64,000 bases of DNA from the NCBI RefSeq assembly GCF_027706845.1, contig NZ_JAQGCZ010000002.1, positions 1 to 64,000 of the forward strand. The letters are read 5' to 3'. Below the pieces are notes generated by a model. The model was not told where the DNA came from. It saw nothing but the letters and a program-made list of their open reading frames with translations, and did not search any database. Positions 54,855 to 64,000 of this stretch are shown here, one piece after another (the first letter of the stretch is position 1; each line of letters begins with the position of its first letter). Source of the DNA: Mycolicibacterium sp. BiH015. GTDB taxonomy: Bacteria; Actinomycetota; Actinomycetes; Mycobacteriales; Mycobacteriaceae. The position numbers and the translations under genes were made by a program.

Positions 54855-57539
54855 GTGACCTCCCAGCCCCATGCCAACGGTGACGCGCGCAGCGTCCCCG
54901 CGCTCGACTCCCTGCCCAAGTCCTGGGACCCGGCAGCAGTAGAGAGCGAGCTGTACGAAGGCTGGGTCAACGCGGGCTACTTCCGCGCCGATCCGTCCAG
55001 CGGCAAGCCGCCGTATTCGATCGTGCTGCCGCCCCCCAACGTCACCGGCAGCCTGCACATGGGTCACGCCCTCGACCACACGCTGATGGACGCGTTGACC
55101 AGACGCAAGCGCATGCAGGGTTACGAGGTGCTGTGGCTGCCGGGTATGGACCACGCCGGCATCGCCACTCAGACCGTGGTGGAAAAACAGCTCGCCGTCG
55201 ACGGCAAGACCAAGGAGGACTTCGGCCGCGAGCTGTTCATCGAGAAGGTGTGGGACTGGAAACGCGAGTCCGGGGGCACCATCGGAGCGCAGATGCGCCG
55301 CCTCGGCGACGGCGTCGACTGGAGCCGCGACCGCTTCACGATGGACGACGGGTTGTCGCGCGCAGTGCGCACGATTTTCAAGCGGCTCTTCGACGCGGGG
55401 CTGATCTACCGCGCCGAGCGTCTGGTCAACTGGTCTCCGGTGCTGGAGACGGCAATCTCCGACCTGGAGGTCAAGTACGAGGACATCGAGGGTGAGCTGG
55501 TCTCGTTCCGCTACGGCTCGATGAACGACGACGAACCGCACCTGGTGGTCGCCACCACCCGCCTGGAGACGATGCTCGGCGACACCGCGATCGCGGTGCA
55601 CCCCGACGACGACCGCTACCGCGACCTCGTCGGCAAGACGCTGCCGCACCCGTTCCTGGATCGCGACATCGTCGTCGTCGCGGACGCGCACGTCGACCCC
55701 GAGTTCGGCACCGGCGCAGTCAAAGTCACGCCAGCACATGATCCCAACGACTTCGAGATCGGGCTGCGCCACCAGCTGCCGATGCCCACGATGCTCGACA
55801 CCAAGGGCAGAATCGCCGACACCGGAACCCGGTTCGACGGCATGGACCGCTTCGAGGCGCGGGTTGCGGTGCGGGAGGCGCTGGCCGCCGAGGGGCGCAT
55901 CGTTGCCGAGAAGCGGCCCTACCTGCACAGCGTCGGACACTCCGAGCGCAGCGGCGAGCCGATCGAACCGCGGTTGAGCCTGCAGTGGTGGGTCAAGGTG
56001 GAGTCGCTGGCCAAGGCTGCCGGTGACGCGGTTCGCAACGGTGACATCGTGATTCACCCGAAGAGCCTGGAACCGCGCTGGTTCGGCTGGGTCGACGACA
56101 TGCACGACTGGACGATCTCGCGGCAACTGTGGTGGGGCCATCGGATCCCGATCTGGCACGGACCCAACGGCGAGCAGGTGTGTGTCGGCCCGGACGAGAC
56201 GCCGCCGGAGGGCTGGGAGCAAGACCCTGACGTGCTGGACACCTGGTTCAGCTCGGCTTTGTGGCCGTTCTCCACGATGGGCTGGCCCGATCGAACGCCC
56301 GAGCTGGAGAAGTTCTATCCGACAACCGTTTTGGTGACCGGTTACGACATCCTGTTCTTCTGGGTGGCGCGCATGGTGATGTTCGGCACGTTCGTCTCCG
56401 GCGACGAGACGATCACCCTTGACGGTGCACGCGGCCCGCAGGTGCCGTTCGAGAACGTCTTCCTGCACGGGCTCATCCGCGACGAGCACGGCCGCAAGAT
56501 GAGCAAGTCGAAGGGCAACGGCATCGATCCACTCGACTGGGTGGAAATGTTCGGTGCCGATGCCCTGCGATTCACCCTGGCCCGCGGCGCGAGCCCCGGT
56601 GGAGACCTCGCGATCGGTGAAGACCATGCCCGTGCGTCCCGAAACTTCGCCACCAAGCTGTTCAACGCGACGCGCTTCGCGCTCCTGAACGGCGCCAGCC
56701 CTGCGCCGCTGCCGCCCGTCGATGAGCTCACCGATGCGGACCGCTGGATTCTGGGCCGGCTCGAAGAGGTTCGCGCCGAGGTGGATTCGACTTTTGACTC
56801 GTATGAGTTCAGTCGGGCGTGTGAAGCGCTCTACCATTTCGCCTGGGACGAGTTCTGCGACTGGTATGTCGAACTCGCCAAAGTGCAATTGAGCGAGGGC
56901 ATCTCCCATACGACCGCGGTGCTCGCCGCAGTGTTGGACAGCCTGCTGAAGCTGCTGCACCCGGTGATGCCGTTCGTCACAGAGGTGCTGTGGAAGGCAC
57001 TGACCGGGGGAGAATCGCTGGTTGTTGCGCAGTGGCCGACGCCGAGCGGCTTCGAGACGGATCACGTAGCGGCTCAACGGATTGCCGACATGCAGAAGCT
57101 CATCACCGAGGTGCGCAGGTTCCGCAGCGACCAGGGTCTCGGAGACCGGCAGAAGGTGCCGGCCCGGTTGTCGGCGATAGAGGCAGCAGGTCTGCAGGCC
57201 CATGTCCCCGCGGTGACCGCGCTGGCTTGGCTGACACCGCCTGCCGAGGGCTTCAGCGCTTCGGCGTCGGTGGAGGTGAGACTGTCGGCAGCGACCGTGG
57301 TCGTCGAAGTCGACACATCCGGCACTGTCGACGTCGAAGCCGAGCGTCGAAGGCTTGAGAAAGATCTCGCCGCCGCGGAGAAGGAGCTGTCGGGAACCTC
57401 GGCGAAGCTGGGCAACGATGCGTTCCTGGCCAAGGCGCCAGCCGAAGTCGTCGACAAGATCCGCGGCCGTGCGCAGGTGGCAGGCGAGGAAGTGGAGCGG
57501 ATCAAGGCCCGCCTGGCGGCACTTCCGGCCAGCCGGTAG
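54855..57539 (+). CDS. valS: Valyl-tRNA synthetase
   Basis: The 894-residue class I synthetase charges tRNA-Val. The HIGH motif is HMGH at about 68-71, after [14 protein letters not shown] is at about 548-552 (KMSKSKGN). The CP1 editing domain (about 200-350) includes [12 protein letters not shown], and a C-terminal coiled coil (about 830-894, from [15 protein letters not shown]) is the tRNA-binding arm. GTG 54855 gives the usual N-terminus. folC follows 15 bp later. Confidence 0.97.
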   Translation: MTSQPHANGDARSVPALDSLPKSWDPAAVESELYEGWVNAGYFRADPSSGKPPYSIVLPPPNVTGSLHMGHALDHTLMDALTRRKRMQGYEVLWLPGMDHAGIATQTVVEKQLAVDGKTKEDFGRELFIEKVWDWKRESGGTIGAQMRRLGDGVDWSRDRFTMDDGLSRAVRTIFKRLFDAGLIYRAERLVNWSPVLETAISDLEVKYEDIEGELVSFRYGSMNDDEPHLVVATTRLETMLGDTAIAVHPDDDRYRDLVGKTLPHPFLDRDIVVVADAHVDPEFGTGAVKVTPAHDPNDFEIGLRHQLPMPTMLDTKGRIADTGTRFDGMDRFEARVAVREALAAEGRIVAEKRPYLHSVGHSERSGEPIEPRLSLQWWVKVESLAKAAGDAVRNGDIVIHPKSLEPRWFGWVDDMHDWTISRQLWWGHRIPIWHGPNGEQVCVGPDETPPEGWEQDPDVLDTWFSSALWPFSTMGWPDRTPELEKFYPTTVLVTGYDILFFWVARMVMFGTFVSGDETITLDGARGPQVPFENVFLHGLIRDEHGRKMSKSKGNGIDPLDWVEMFGADALRFTLARGASPGGDLAIGEDHARASRNFATKLFNATRFALLNGASPAPLPPVDELTDADRWILGRLEEVRAEVDSTFDSYEFSRACEALYHFAWDEFCDWYVELAKVQLSEGISHTTAVLAAVLDSLLKLLHPVMPFVTEVLWKALTGGESLVVAQWPTPSGFETDHVAAQRIADMQKLITEVRRFRSDQGLGDRQKVPARLSAIEAAGLQAHVPAVTALAWLTPPAEGFSASASVEVRLSAATVVVEVDTSGTVDVEAERRRLEKDLAAAEKELSGTSAKLGNDAFLAKAPAEVVDKIRGRAQVAGEEVERIKARLAALPASR

Positions 57540-57554
57540 CGGAGCGAATCGCCG

Positions 57555-58982
57555 ATGTCATCTGTCGAACCCACGCCCGACGAGGTCGCCGCCCTATTGC
57601 AGGTCGAGCACCTGCTCGACCAGCGGTGGCCCGAGACCAAGATCGAGCCCAGCACTGCGCGGATCTCCGCGCTGCTGGAGCTTCTGGGTTCGCCGCAACA
57701 GGGCTATCCGTCCATCCACATCGGTGGGACCAACGGCAAGACGTCGGTGGCCCGGATGGTCGACGCTTTGCTCACCGCATTCAGCCGTCGGACGGGACGC
57801 ACCACCAGCCCGCATCTGCAGTCGGCCGTCGAGCGCATCTCCATCGACGGCAGGCCGATCAGCCCGGCGACCTACGTCGACACGTATCGGGAGATCGAGC
57901 CTTTTGTCGAGCTCGTCGACCGGCAGTCAGAAGCCGCTGGCGGGCCTCGGATGAGCAAGTTCGAGGTGGTCACCGCCATGGCGTTCGCGGCATTCGCCGA
58001 TGCGCCGGTCGACGTCGCCGTCGTCGAGGTCGGACTCGGCGGCCGCTGGGACGCCACCAACGTCGTCAACGCACCCGTCGCCGTCATCACGCCGATCTCG
58101 GTGGACCACGTGGACTATCTGGGTGACACGATCGCGGCGATCGCCGGAGAGAAGGCCGGGATCATCACCAGGCAGGCAGACGAGCCCGTGCCTGTGGGCA
58201 CAGATCTGAGCACCGTCGCGGTGCTCGCGCGTCAGGTGCCCGAGGCGATGGAGGTGCTCCTCGCCGGATCGGTACGGGCCGACGCGGCTGTGGCCCGGGA
58301 GGATTCGGAGTTCGCCGTCCTCGGCAGGCAGGTGGCCATCGGCGGCCAGATGCTCGAATTGCAGGGGCTCGGCGGGGTGTACTCCGAGATCTTCCTGCCG
58401 CTGCACGGCGAACACCAGGCGCACAATGCGGCGGTGGCGCTGGCCGCCGTCGAGGCGTTCTTCGGTGCCGGCGCCGACCGCCAACTCGACATCGACTCCG
58501 TGCGCGCCGGCTTCGCATCGGTGAAGTCGCCCGGTCGCCTCGAGCGGTTGCGCAGCGCGCCAACGGTTTTCATCGACGCGGCGCACAACCCGGCCGGGGC
58601 CGCCGCGCTGTCGGAGGCGCTGCGCGACGAATTCGACTTTCGTTTCCTCGTCGGCGTCGTGTCCGTCATGGGCGACAAGGACGTCGACGGCATTCTGGCC
58701 GCGCTCGAACCGGCGCTCGATCAGATCGTCGTCACCCACAACGGTTCACCGCGCGCACTGGAGGTCGCGGAGCTGGCCGTCAAGGCCGAGGAGATCTTCG
58801 GGCCCGAGAGGGTCATCACCGCGTCGACCCTTCCCGACGCCATCGAAACCGCCACGGCGGTGGTCGAGGAGTCCGGCAACGACACCGACAGTGCAGGCAT
58901 GAGCGGCGCGGGAATCGTCATCACCGGTTCGGTGGTCACCGCAGGCGCGGCCCGCACCCTGTTCGGAAAGGACCCGGCATGA
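57555..58982 (+). CDS. folC: Bifunctional folylpolyglutamate/dihydrofolate synthase
   Basis: The 475-residue Mur-ligase-like enzyme adds glutamates to folate and forms dihydrofolate from dihydropteroate. The ATP-binding loop GGTNGKTS is at about 57-64; VEVGLGGRWDATN and ITPISVDHVDYLG are the central-domain motifs, and FIDAAHNPAGAAALSEAL is the C-terminal family motif. Its stop overlaps the next start as ATGA, so the pair is coupled. Confidence 0.95.
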   Translation: MSSVEPTPDEVAALLQVEHLLDQRWPETKIEPSTARISALLELLGSPQQGYPSIHIGGTNGKTSVARMVDALLTAFSRRTGRTTSPHLQSAVERISIDGRPISPATYVDTYREIEPFVELVDRQSEAAGGPRMSKFEVVTAMAFAAFADAPVDVAVVEVGLGGRWDATNVVNAPVAVITPISVDHVDYLGDTIAAIAGEKAGIITRQADEPVPVGTDLSTVAVLARQVPEAMEVLLAGSVRADAAVAREDSEFAVLGRQVAIGGQMLELQGLGGVYSEIFLPLHGEHQAHNAAVALAAVEAFFGAGADRQLDIDSVRAGFASVKSPGRLERLRSAPTVFIDAAHNPAGAAALSEALRDEFDFRFLVGVVSVMGDKDVDGILAALEPALDQIVVTHNGSPRALEVAELAVKAEEIFGPERVITASTLPDAIETATAVVEESGNDTDSAGMSGAGIVITGSVVTAGAARTLFGKDPA

Positions 58983-59362
58983 CGACCCAGGCACCGGATC
59001 CCTGGAAGAGCTTCCGCGGCGTCATGGCCGGCACGCTGATCCTCGAGGCGATCGTCGTGCTGCTCGCATTGCCGGTCGTCGGCGCTGTCGGACCAGGGCT
59101 CACCGGATTCTCGATGGCCTATGTCATCGGCGTCGCCGTGCTACTGATGCTGATGGCCGGCGTGCAGGGCAGATCGTGGGCGATCTGGGCCAACATCGGC
59201 GTGCAGGTGCTCCTCGTGGCCGGCTGGTTCATCTATCCCGGGATCGGCTTCATCGGACTGCTGTTCCTGCTGGTCTGGCTGCTCATCGCGTACCTGCGGG
59301 CCGAGGTGCTCCGCAGGCAGAAGCGCGGCCTGCTGCCAGGACAGCGCCCCATCGACGACTAG
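58979..59362 (+). CDS. DUF4233 small membrane protein (Rv2446c-like)
   Basis: The 127-residue protein has four hydrophobic segments (about 16-36, 42-62, 66-84 and 88-108) and a basic C-terminus. The function is unknown; its place between folC and ndk is conserved in mycobacteria. ATG 58979 overlaps the folC stop. Confidence 0.88.
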   Translation: MTTQAPDPWKSFRGVMAGTLILEAIVVLLALPVVGAVGPGLTGFSMAYVIGVAVLLMLMAGVQGRSWAIWANIGVQVLLVAGWFIYPGIGFIGLLFLLVWLLIAYLRAEVLRRQKRGLLPGQRPIDD

Positions 59363-59365
59363 GCT
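59360..59365 (+). promoter_or_regulatory. -10 hexamer of a leaderless start (ndk)
   Basis: TAGGCT ends 7 nt before the GTG at 59373. It is the same hexamer and spacing as at the lacI gene at 7261. Its first base lies in the stop codon of the preceding gene. Confidence 0.45.
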
Positions 59366-59372
59366 GTCTGGC

Positions 59373-59783
59373 GTGACTGAGCGAACTCTCGTATTGATCA
59401 AGCCCGACGGTGTGCAGCGCCGCCTCATCGGAGAGATCATCAGCCGAATCGAAGCCAAAGGCCTTTCCATCGCAGCCCTGGAGCTGAAGAACGTCAGCGA
59501 CGAAACCGCCCGCGCCCACTACGCGGAGCACGAGGGCAAGCCCTTCTTCTCGTCGCTGCTCGAGTTCATCACCTCGGGCCCGGTCGTCGCGGCTGTTCTC
59601 GAAGGCCCGCGCGCCATCGCCGCGTTCCGGCAACTCGCCGGCGGCACCGATCCCGTCGAGAAGGCCACCCCCGGCACGATTCGCGGTGACCTGGGTCTGG
59701 AGACCCAGTTCAACCTGGTACACGGATCCGATTCGCCCGACTCTGCCGCCCGCGAGATCGAGCTCTGGTTCCCCGGTCTCTGA
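59373..59783 (+). CDS. ndk: Nucleoside diphosphate kinase
   Basis: The 136-residue enzyme transfers the gamma-phosphate among nucleotides. It begins with [15 protein letters not shown] and has the active His in [12 protein letters not shown] near residue 117. Size and motif are normal. GTG 59373 follows a leaderless-type -10. The gene precedes rne, as in M. tuberculosis. Confidence 0.97.
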   Translation: MTERTLVLIKPDGVQRRLIGEIISRIEAKGLSIAALELKNVSDETARAHYAEHEGKPFFSSLLEFITSGPVVAAVLEGPRAIAAFRQLAGGTDPVEKATPGTIRGDLGLETQFNLVHGSDSPDSAAREIELWFPGL

Positions 59784-59836
59784 CAGGATCTCGCCCGAGC
59801 TAACCCGGCCTTCTCGGATCACCCTCCGAGATGTGG

Positions 59837-59842
59837 GATACT
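59837..59842 (+). promoter_or_regulatory. -10 hexamer candidate of rne
   Basis: GATACT is preceded by TGTGG, close to an extended -10 (TGn). No -35 match is seen 17 bp upstream. A start near 59849 would make a leader of about 243 nt. Confidence 0.4.
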
Positions 59843-60034
59843 GGTCGCGGGTGACCGGCCTTACAACCCGGGTCGGCCATCCGAATGAAGACTTTGGCGA
59901 GCGCGACCACCGCTACATCGGTGCGGCGCAGCCGTCCAGCCATCATTCAGACAGGCACCGGGACCGTTCCTTCGGGATCACTCGGGGCGAGACCATAAAA
60001 AGTTCGGGAGTAGGTAGCCCGGATACAGAATCGG

Positions 60035-60080
60035 AAGCCCTCGCGTGGCCGCGTCAGCAAACTGACGCGCCCGGGGGCTT
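60035..60080 (+). promoter_or_regulatory. Hairpin abutting the rne ribosome-binding site
   Basis: The inner stem CGCGTCAG/CTGACGCG (60050-60069) has a CAAA loop. Outer bases AAGCCC (60035-60040) pair with GGGCTT (60075-60080), and GAGGAG (60081-60086) follows directly. The hairpin could control ribosome access or be an RNase E target for autoregulation. Confidence 0.55.
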
Positions 60081-60091
60081 GAGGAGAATAC

Positions 60092-63043
60092 GTGGCCGAC
60101 AATGAGAATTTTCAAGCACCATCCCACGACCTCGCGGAAGCGCCTCAGCACGTAGCTGACGCGCCTGCCGAAGCAAAGGATGCTCCGGCGCCCGAGAAGC
60201 TGAGGGTGCATTCGCTGGCCAGAGTGCTGGGAACCACCAGCAGGCGGATCATCGACGCGCTCAACGAGTTCGACGGCCGCGCCCGCAGTGCTCACTCGAC
60301 GGTGGGTCGCGAGGAGGCCGACCGCGTACGCGAGGCGTTGGCCGCCTCGGAAGCAGCGCCCGCGGCGGAGTCGGTGACCGAGGTCGCCACCGACGCCGTC
60401 GAAGCGCAGAGCGAGCCCGAGCCCGTGTCAGCAATCCCGGAGCCGGCTGAGGAGGACGCCGCTGAGGAGGAGCCGGAGTCCCGGCTGATCCTGGAGGCGC
60501 CGAGTTCTCCCGCTGCCGCCGAGCCCGCCGACTACCTTCCGCTGTTCGTCGCCCCTCAGCCCGTGCGCTTAGACGAACCCGATGCCGACAGCGATGACGA
60601 CGACGCCGACGATTCGGACGACGCGGACGCCGAGGCCGAGTCGGACGACGATCAGTCCGGGCGGCCCGCCGCCAAGCGGCGGAGGCGCGGACGCCGGGGA
60701 CGTGGACGCGGCCGAGGCGAGCAGAGCGACGACGCCGCCGCCGACTCCGATCCCGACGGCGAGGCCGACCCCGAGAAGACTTCGTCGGGCGAGGGCTCCG
60801 AGGACCAGGACGACGACAGCGGAGACGACGACGGTTCGGGCGGTGACGGCACCAATCGCCGAAGGCGCCGCCGCCGGCGGCGCAAGTCCGGCTCCGACGA
60901 CGACAGCGACAGCAACGGCTCGCCCGACGACCCGCCCAACACCGTCGTCCACGAGCGCGAACCCCGGAAGTCCGGCAAGGGTGACAAGGGCGACAAGAGC
61001 GACGAGATCCAGGGGATCAGCGGCTCGACCCGTCTGGAAGCCAAGCGGCAGCGCCGCAGGGACGGCCGCGACGCCGGACGGCGCCGGCCGCCGATCCTGT
61101 CCGAAGCCGAGTTTCTAGCCCGCCGCGAAGCCGTGGAGCGGACGATGGTGGTCCGCGACAAGATCCGCACCGAACCGCCGCACGAGGGGGCCCGCTACAC
61201 GCAGATCGCGGTGCTCGAGGACGGCGTCGTCGTCGAGCACTTCGTGACATCGGCAGCGTCCGCGTCCCTGGTCGGCAACATCTACCTCGGAATCGTGCAG
61301 AACGTGCTGCCCTCGATGGAGGCGGCGTTCGTCGACATCGGGCGCGGCCGCAACGGCGTGCTCTACGCGGGGGAGGTCAACTGGGAGGCCGCGGGCCTGG
61401 GCGGTGCGCAGCGCAAGATCGAGCAGGCGCTCAAGCCCGGCGACTACGTCGTCGTACAGGTCAGCAAGGACCCCGTCGGCCACAAGGGCGCCCGCCTGAC
61501 CACGCAGGTTTCGTTGGCCGGTCGCTACCTGGTGTACGTGCCGGGGGCGTCGTCGACCGGGATCAGCCGCAAGCTGCCCGACACCGAACGACAGCGGCTC
61601 AAAGAAATCCTGCGGGAGGTCGTCCCGCAGGATGCCGGCGTGATCATCCGTACGGCGTCCGAGGGAGTCAAAGAAGAGGACATCCGCACCGACGTCGAGC
61701 GTTTGCAGAAGCGCTGGACTGAGATCGAGGCCAAGGCCGCCGAGATCACCGAGAAGAAGGCCGGCGCCGCCGTCGCCCTCTACGAAGAACCCGATGTGCT
61801 GGTCAAGGTCATCCGCGACTTGTTCAACGAGGACTTCTCAGGTCTGATCGTGTCGGGTGAGGACGCGTGGAAGACCATCACCGACTACGTGAACTCGGTG
61901 GCCCCCGAACTACTCCCGCGGATGACGAAGTACCAGCCCGCGACCCCGGACGGACCCGATGTGTTCGCCGTTCACCGCATCGACGAGCAGCTGGCCAAGG
62001 CGATGGACCGCAAGGTGTATCTGCCCTCGGGCGGCACGCTGGTGATCGACCGGACCGAGGCCATGACAGTTGTGGACGTGAACACCGGAAAGTTCACCGG
62101 TTCCGGCGGAAACCTCGAACAGACCGTCACCCGCAACAACCTCGAGGCTGCCGAAGAGACGGTGCGGCAGCTGCGCCTGCGCGACATCGGCGGCATCGTC
62201 GTCATCGACTTCATCGACATGGTGCTGGAGTCGAACCGGGATCTGGTCCTGCGGCGGCTTACCGAGGCGCTGGCCCGCGACCGCACCCGGCACCAGGTGT
62301 CGGAAGTGACGTCGCTCGGACTGGTCCAGCTCACGAGGAAACGCCTGGGTACAGGCCTGATCGAGGCATTCTCGACGACCTGCACACATTGCGCGGGTCG
62401 GGGGATCGTCCTGCACGGGGATCCGGTCGATTCGGCGGCGGCCACCAACACTCGCAAGGCCGACAACGGCAACGGTGGCGGCGGTGGCCGGCGCGGGAAG
62501 CGTGGGAAGCGCGGCGGTCGCAGCGAGCAGGAAGTTCAGGTCGCCAAGGTGCCGGCGCACTCGCCCGGCGAACACCCGATGTTCAAGGCGATGGCCGCAG
62601 CCAACGGCAAGCACGAGGACGACGAGCACGATGAGGATGCCGAGGACGGCGCCATCGCTGCCGAGGATGTCGCGGAGCTCGATACCGACGCTGCCGTCTC
62701 CGGAGTGCAGGACGACGAGGATGACTTCGCCGACGAGGATGGCGACGAGGATTCCGATGACGACTCGGACGAGGATGAGATCGACCTCGACGATGACGAC
62801 GACGAGGACGAGGACGACGACATCGAGGAGCTCGACGACGACTCCGACGATGAGGATGACGACTCCGACGATGACGCCGACGACTCCGATGACGACGACG
62901 AGGACTCGTACGACGACGATGACGAGGACTCGGAGGAGGACGACCCGGAGGACGACGTCGAGGAGCGGCCCGTCGCCGCTCCGGTAGGTAGGCAGCGGAG
63001 GCGGGCTGCCGCCCGACCCGCTGGTCCGCCCAGCCGCGACTGA
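60092..63043 (+). CDS. rne: Ribonuclease E/G with IF2-type N-terminal domain
   Basis: The 983-residue endoribonuclease is central to RNA decay and rRNA processing. The catalytic core (about 345-800) has an S1-like domain (NIYLGIVQNVLPSMEAAFVD), the Mg-binding TVVDVNTGKFTG and the Zn-link CTHCAGRG. Upstream is a 50-residue IF2_N-like fold (RVHSLARVLGTTSRRIIDAL, about 38-85) and a long acidic/basic disordered region with RRRRGRRGRGRGR-type RNA-binding patches (about 190-290). The C-terminal about 130 residues are almost all Asp, Glu and Ser. The GTG at 60092 has GAGGAG 6-11 nt upstream. Confidence 0.95.
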   Translation: MADNENFQAPSHDLAEAPQHVADAPAEAKDAPAPEKLRVHSLARVLGTTSRRIIDALNEFDGRARSAHSTVGREEADRVREALAASEAAPAAESVTEVATDAVEAQSEPEPVSAIPEPAEEDAAEEEPESRLILEAPSSPAAAEPADYLPLFVAPQPVRLDEPDADSDDDDADDSDDADAEAESDDDQSGRPAAKRRRRGRRGRGRGRGEQSDDAAADSDPDGEADPEKTSSGEGSEDQDDDSGDDDGSGGDGTNRRRRRRRRRKSGSDDDSDSNGSPDDPPNTVVHEREPRKSGKGDKGDKSDEIQGISGSTRLEAKRQRRRDGRDAGRRRPPILSEAEFLARREAVERTMVVRDKIRTEPPHEGARYTQIAVLEDGVVVEHFVTSAASASLVGNIYLGIVQNVLPSMEAAFVDIGRGRNGVLYAGEVNWEAAGLGGAQRKIEQALKPGDYVVVQVSKDPVGHKGARLTTQVSLAGRYLVYVPGASSTGISRKLPDTERQRLKEILREVVPQDAGVIIRTASEGVKEEDIRTDVERLQKRWTEIEAKAAEITEKKAGAAVALYEEPDVLVKVIRDLFNEDFSGLIVSGEDAWKTITDYVNSVAPELLPRMTKYQPATPDGPDVFAVHRIDEQLAKAMDRKVYLPSGGTLVIDRTEAMTVVDVNTGKFTGSGGNLEQTVTRNNLEAAEETVRQLRLRDIGGIVVIDFIDMVLESNRDLVLRRLTEALARDRTRHQVSEVTSLGLVQLTRKRLGTGLIEAFSTTCTHCAGRGIVLHGDPVDSAAATNTRKADNGNGGGGGRRGKRGKRGGRSEQEVQVAKVPAHSPGEHPMFKAMAAANGKHEDDEHDEDAEDGAIAAEDVAELDTDAAVSGVQDDEDDFADEDGDEDSDDDSDEDEIDLDDDDDEDEDDDIEELDDDSDDEDDDSDDDADDSDDDDEDSYDDDDEDSEEDDPEDDVEERPVAAPVGRQRRRAAARPAGPPSRD

Positions 63044-63048
63044 GCGGT

Positions 63049-63078
63049 TTGACCCTCCTCCCGCTGGTCACGTACCCT
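63049..63078 (+). promoter_or_regulatory. rplU promoter
   Basis: TTGACC (63049-63054) and TACCCT (63073-63078) are separated by 18 bp, a good mycobacterial SigA pair. The -35 box starts 5 bp after the rne stop codon. It leaves a leader of about 115 nt before rplU. Confidence 0.55.
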
Positions 63079-63199
63079 TGACCAGTTGTCTCCAGGGCCT
63101 GCCCACAGCCGGCCGGAGACGGGACGAGATCCCACCCAGACCCGCACGCACGCCGTCAGGTGTTGCGCGCCCGCACGCAGAGCAGAGGAAGACCAAGCG

Positions 63200-63523
63200 A
63201 TGGCAGCGAACACAGCCACGTACGCGATCGTCAAGACCGGCGGCAAGCAGTACAAGGTCGCCGCCGGCGACATCGTCAAGGTGGAGAAGCTCGACGCCGA
63301 GCCCGGCGCCTCGGTCTCGCTGCCCGTCGCCCTGGTCGTCGACGGCGCGAAGGTGACCACCGACGCCAAGGCGCTGGAGAAGGTCGCGGTCACCGGCGAG
63401 GTCCTCGAGCACACCAAGGGCCCGAAGATCCGTATCCACAAGTTCAAGAACAAGACCGGCTATCACAAGCGCCAGGGTCACCGTCAGCAGCTGACGGTGC
63501 TCAAGGTCACCGGCATCAAGTAA
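63200..63523 (+). CDS. rplU: 50S ribosomal protein L21
   Basis: The 107-residue protein begins with the L21 signature [14 protein letters not shown] and ends with [16 protein letters not shown] followed by [11 protein letters not shown]21 binds 23S rRNA near L20. I chose ATG 63200, since upstream in-frame codons are not conserved in L21. GAGGAAG lies about 8 nt upstream. Confidence 0.97.
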   Translation: MAANTATYAIVKTGGKQYKVAAGDIVKVEKLDAEPGASVSLPVALVVDGAKVTTDAKALEKVAVTGEVLEHTKGPKIRIHKFKNKTGYHKRQGHRQQLTVLKVTGIK

Positions 63524-63540
63524 CGACGGGAGCGACAGAC

Positions 63541-63810
63541 ATGGCACACAAGAAGGGCGCTTCCAGCTCACGCAACGGTCGCGACTCAGCCGCCCAGCGG
63601 CTCGGCGTCAAGCGGTTCGGCGGGCAGGTCGTCAAGGCAGGCGAGATCCTGGTCCGCCAGCGCGGCACCCATTTCCACCCCGGCGTCAACGTCGGTCGTG
63701 GCGGTGACGACACGCTGTTCGCCACGGCACCCGGCGCCGTCGAGTTCGGCACGAAGCGCGGCCGCAAGACCGTCAACGTCGTCCGCGCCACCCCCGCCGG
63801 CGAGGCCTAG
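63541..63810 (+). CDS. rpmA: 50S ribosomal protein L27
   Basis: The 89-residue protein begins [20 protein letters not shown] and has the [20 protein letters not shown] core of L27. Its N-terminal tail reaches the peptidyl-transferase centre. It starts 18 bp after rplU and shares its transcript. Confidence 0.97.
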   Translation: MAHKKGASSSRNGRDSAAQRLGVKRFGGQVVKAGEILVRQRGTHFHPGVNVGRGGDDTLFATAPGAVEFGTKRGRKTVNVVRATPAGEA

Positions 63811-63825
63811 GTCCTTTACGTCGGA

Positions 63826-63876
63826 ATCGACGTTTTGCGCCGACCGCCCTCGCGATCCGGCACGCAAAACGTAGAT
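63826..63876. terminator. Inverted repeat between rpmA and obg
   Basis: ATCGACGTTTTGCG (63826-63839) and CGCAAAACGTAGAT (63863-63876) pair with one mismatch over 14 bp, with a 23-nt loop. It begins 16 bp after the rpmA stop. It may attenuate readthrough into obg. Confidence 0.5.
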
Positions 63877-63898
63877 TTCGTCATGGAAAGGACGTCCG

Positions 63899-64000
63899 AT
63901 GCCTCGCTTCATCGACCGCGTCGTGATTCACGCGCGGGCGGGCAACGGCGGCAATGGCTGTGCCTCGGTCCACCGCGAAAAATTCAAGCCGCTCGGTGGT
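63899..64000 (+). CDS. obg: GTPase Obg/CgtA, 5' part only
   Basis: Only the first 34 codons lie in the window: [20 protein letters not shown] followed by [14 protein letters not shown], which is the start of the Obg glycine-rich fold. Obg is a GTPase that assists 50S assembly. AAAGGACG upstream fits ATG 63899. rplU-rpmA-obg order is standard. Confidence 0.95.
   Translation, partial: MPRFIDRVVIHARAGNGGNGCASVHREKFKPLGG

Larger units (their letters stand above)
59784..60091 (+). other. ndk-rne intergenic region and rne leader
   Basis: This 308-bp gap holds the rne promoter candidate and a leader of about 240 nt, if the 59837 hexamer is used. A long rne leader has been reported in M. smegmatis, as I recall. 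The only strong structure is the hairpin at 60035-60080. Confidence 0.6.

Noticed and set aside
54720..57203. Long open frame (827 codons) antisense to valS
   Set aside because: It lies wholly opposite a clear valS with catalytic motifs; long antisense frames are normal at this GC content and the translation shows no family motif.

Overview
The window is chromosomal DNA from a high-GC actinobacterium, almost certainly a fast-growing Mycobacterium (Mycolicibacterium). The reasons are a complete mce operon with a tandem-TetR regulator, paired resuscitation-promoting factors, a DUF222/HNH (13E12-type) protein, GTG/ATGA-coupled operons, and a right half whose order (korA-korB-mobA ... rpf ... Rv2449c-like-valS-folC-DUF4233-ndk-rne-rplU-rpmA-obg) matches the M. 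tuberculosis Rv2455c-Rv2440c stretch as I recall it. No tRNA, rRNA, CRISPR array or insertion sequence was seen.

Layout. (1) 1-11.3 kb: a myo-inositol block. The iol operon runs leftward (iolC, Cgl0158-type aldolase, iolB, iolD, iolE cut by the window edge) and diverges from a GntR regulator (iolR-like). To its right are a hydroxypyruvate-isomerase-like gene divergent from a LacI regulator with its own paired operators, and a one-binding-protein/one-permease/one-ATPase sugar ABC transporter. A 22-bp sequence that is nearly palindromic is shared exactly by the iolC/iolR and transporter promoters. (2) 11.4-27.4 kb: a lipid/steroid-type catabolic block equivalent to M. tuberculosis fadE18-fadE17-echA13 and mel2 (melF-melK), with an added 1043-residue protein made of two complete acyl-CoA ligases, followed directly by the tandem-TetR regulator mce3R. 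(3) 28.0-37.1 kb: the mce3 lipid-import operon yrbE3A-yrbE3B-mce3A-F. In M. tuberculosis mel2 and mce3 lie apart; here the whole Mce3R regulon is contiguous. (4) 37.2-38.9 kb: a 13E12-family HNH protein and a ferredoxin-like gene relic. (5) 39.0-44.2 kb: a second polyol/inositol-type operon (phytanoyl-CoA-dioxygenase-like, iolG-like, iolE-like, Gfo/Idh/MocA), all four genes joined by 4-bp overlaps, divergent from a second LacI regulator. (6) 44.5-64.0 kb: core genes: the CoA-dependent 2-oxoglutarate:ferredoxin oxidoreductase korAB, mobA, a 1-kb gene-free stretch with a structured leader, two rpf genes separated by a classic intrinsic terminator, a flavin monooxygenase, an S9 peptidase, an Rv2449c-like reductase, valS, folC, a small membrane protein, ndk, rne, rplU, rpmA and the start of obg.

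Together the left half is built for scavenging host- or soil-derived carbon: inositol import and breakdown under iolR, and lipid/sterol uptake by Mce3 coupled to acyl-CoA activation, dehydrogenation, hydration and flavin-dependent oxygenation under Mce3R. Notable non-coding structure includes three long inverted repeats in gaps after stop codons, six -10 hexamers set 6-7 nt before start codons (leaderless-type starts) plus a seventh at a lacI gene, and a hairpin that abuts the rne ribosome-binding site.
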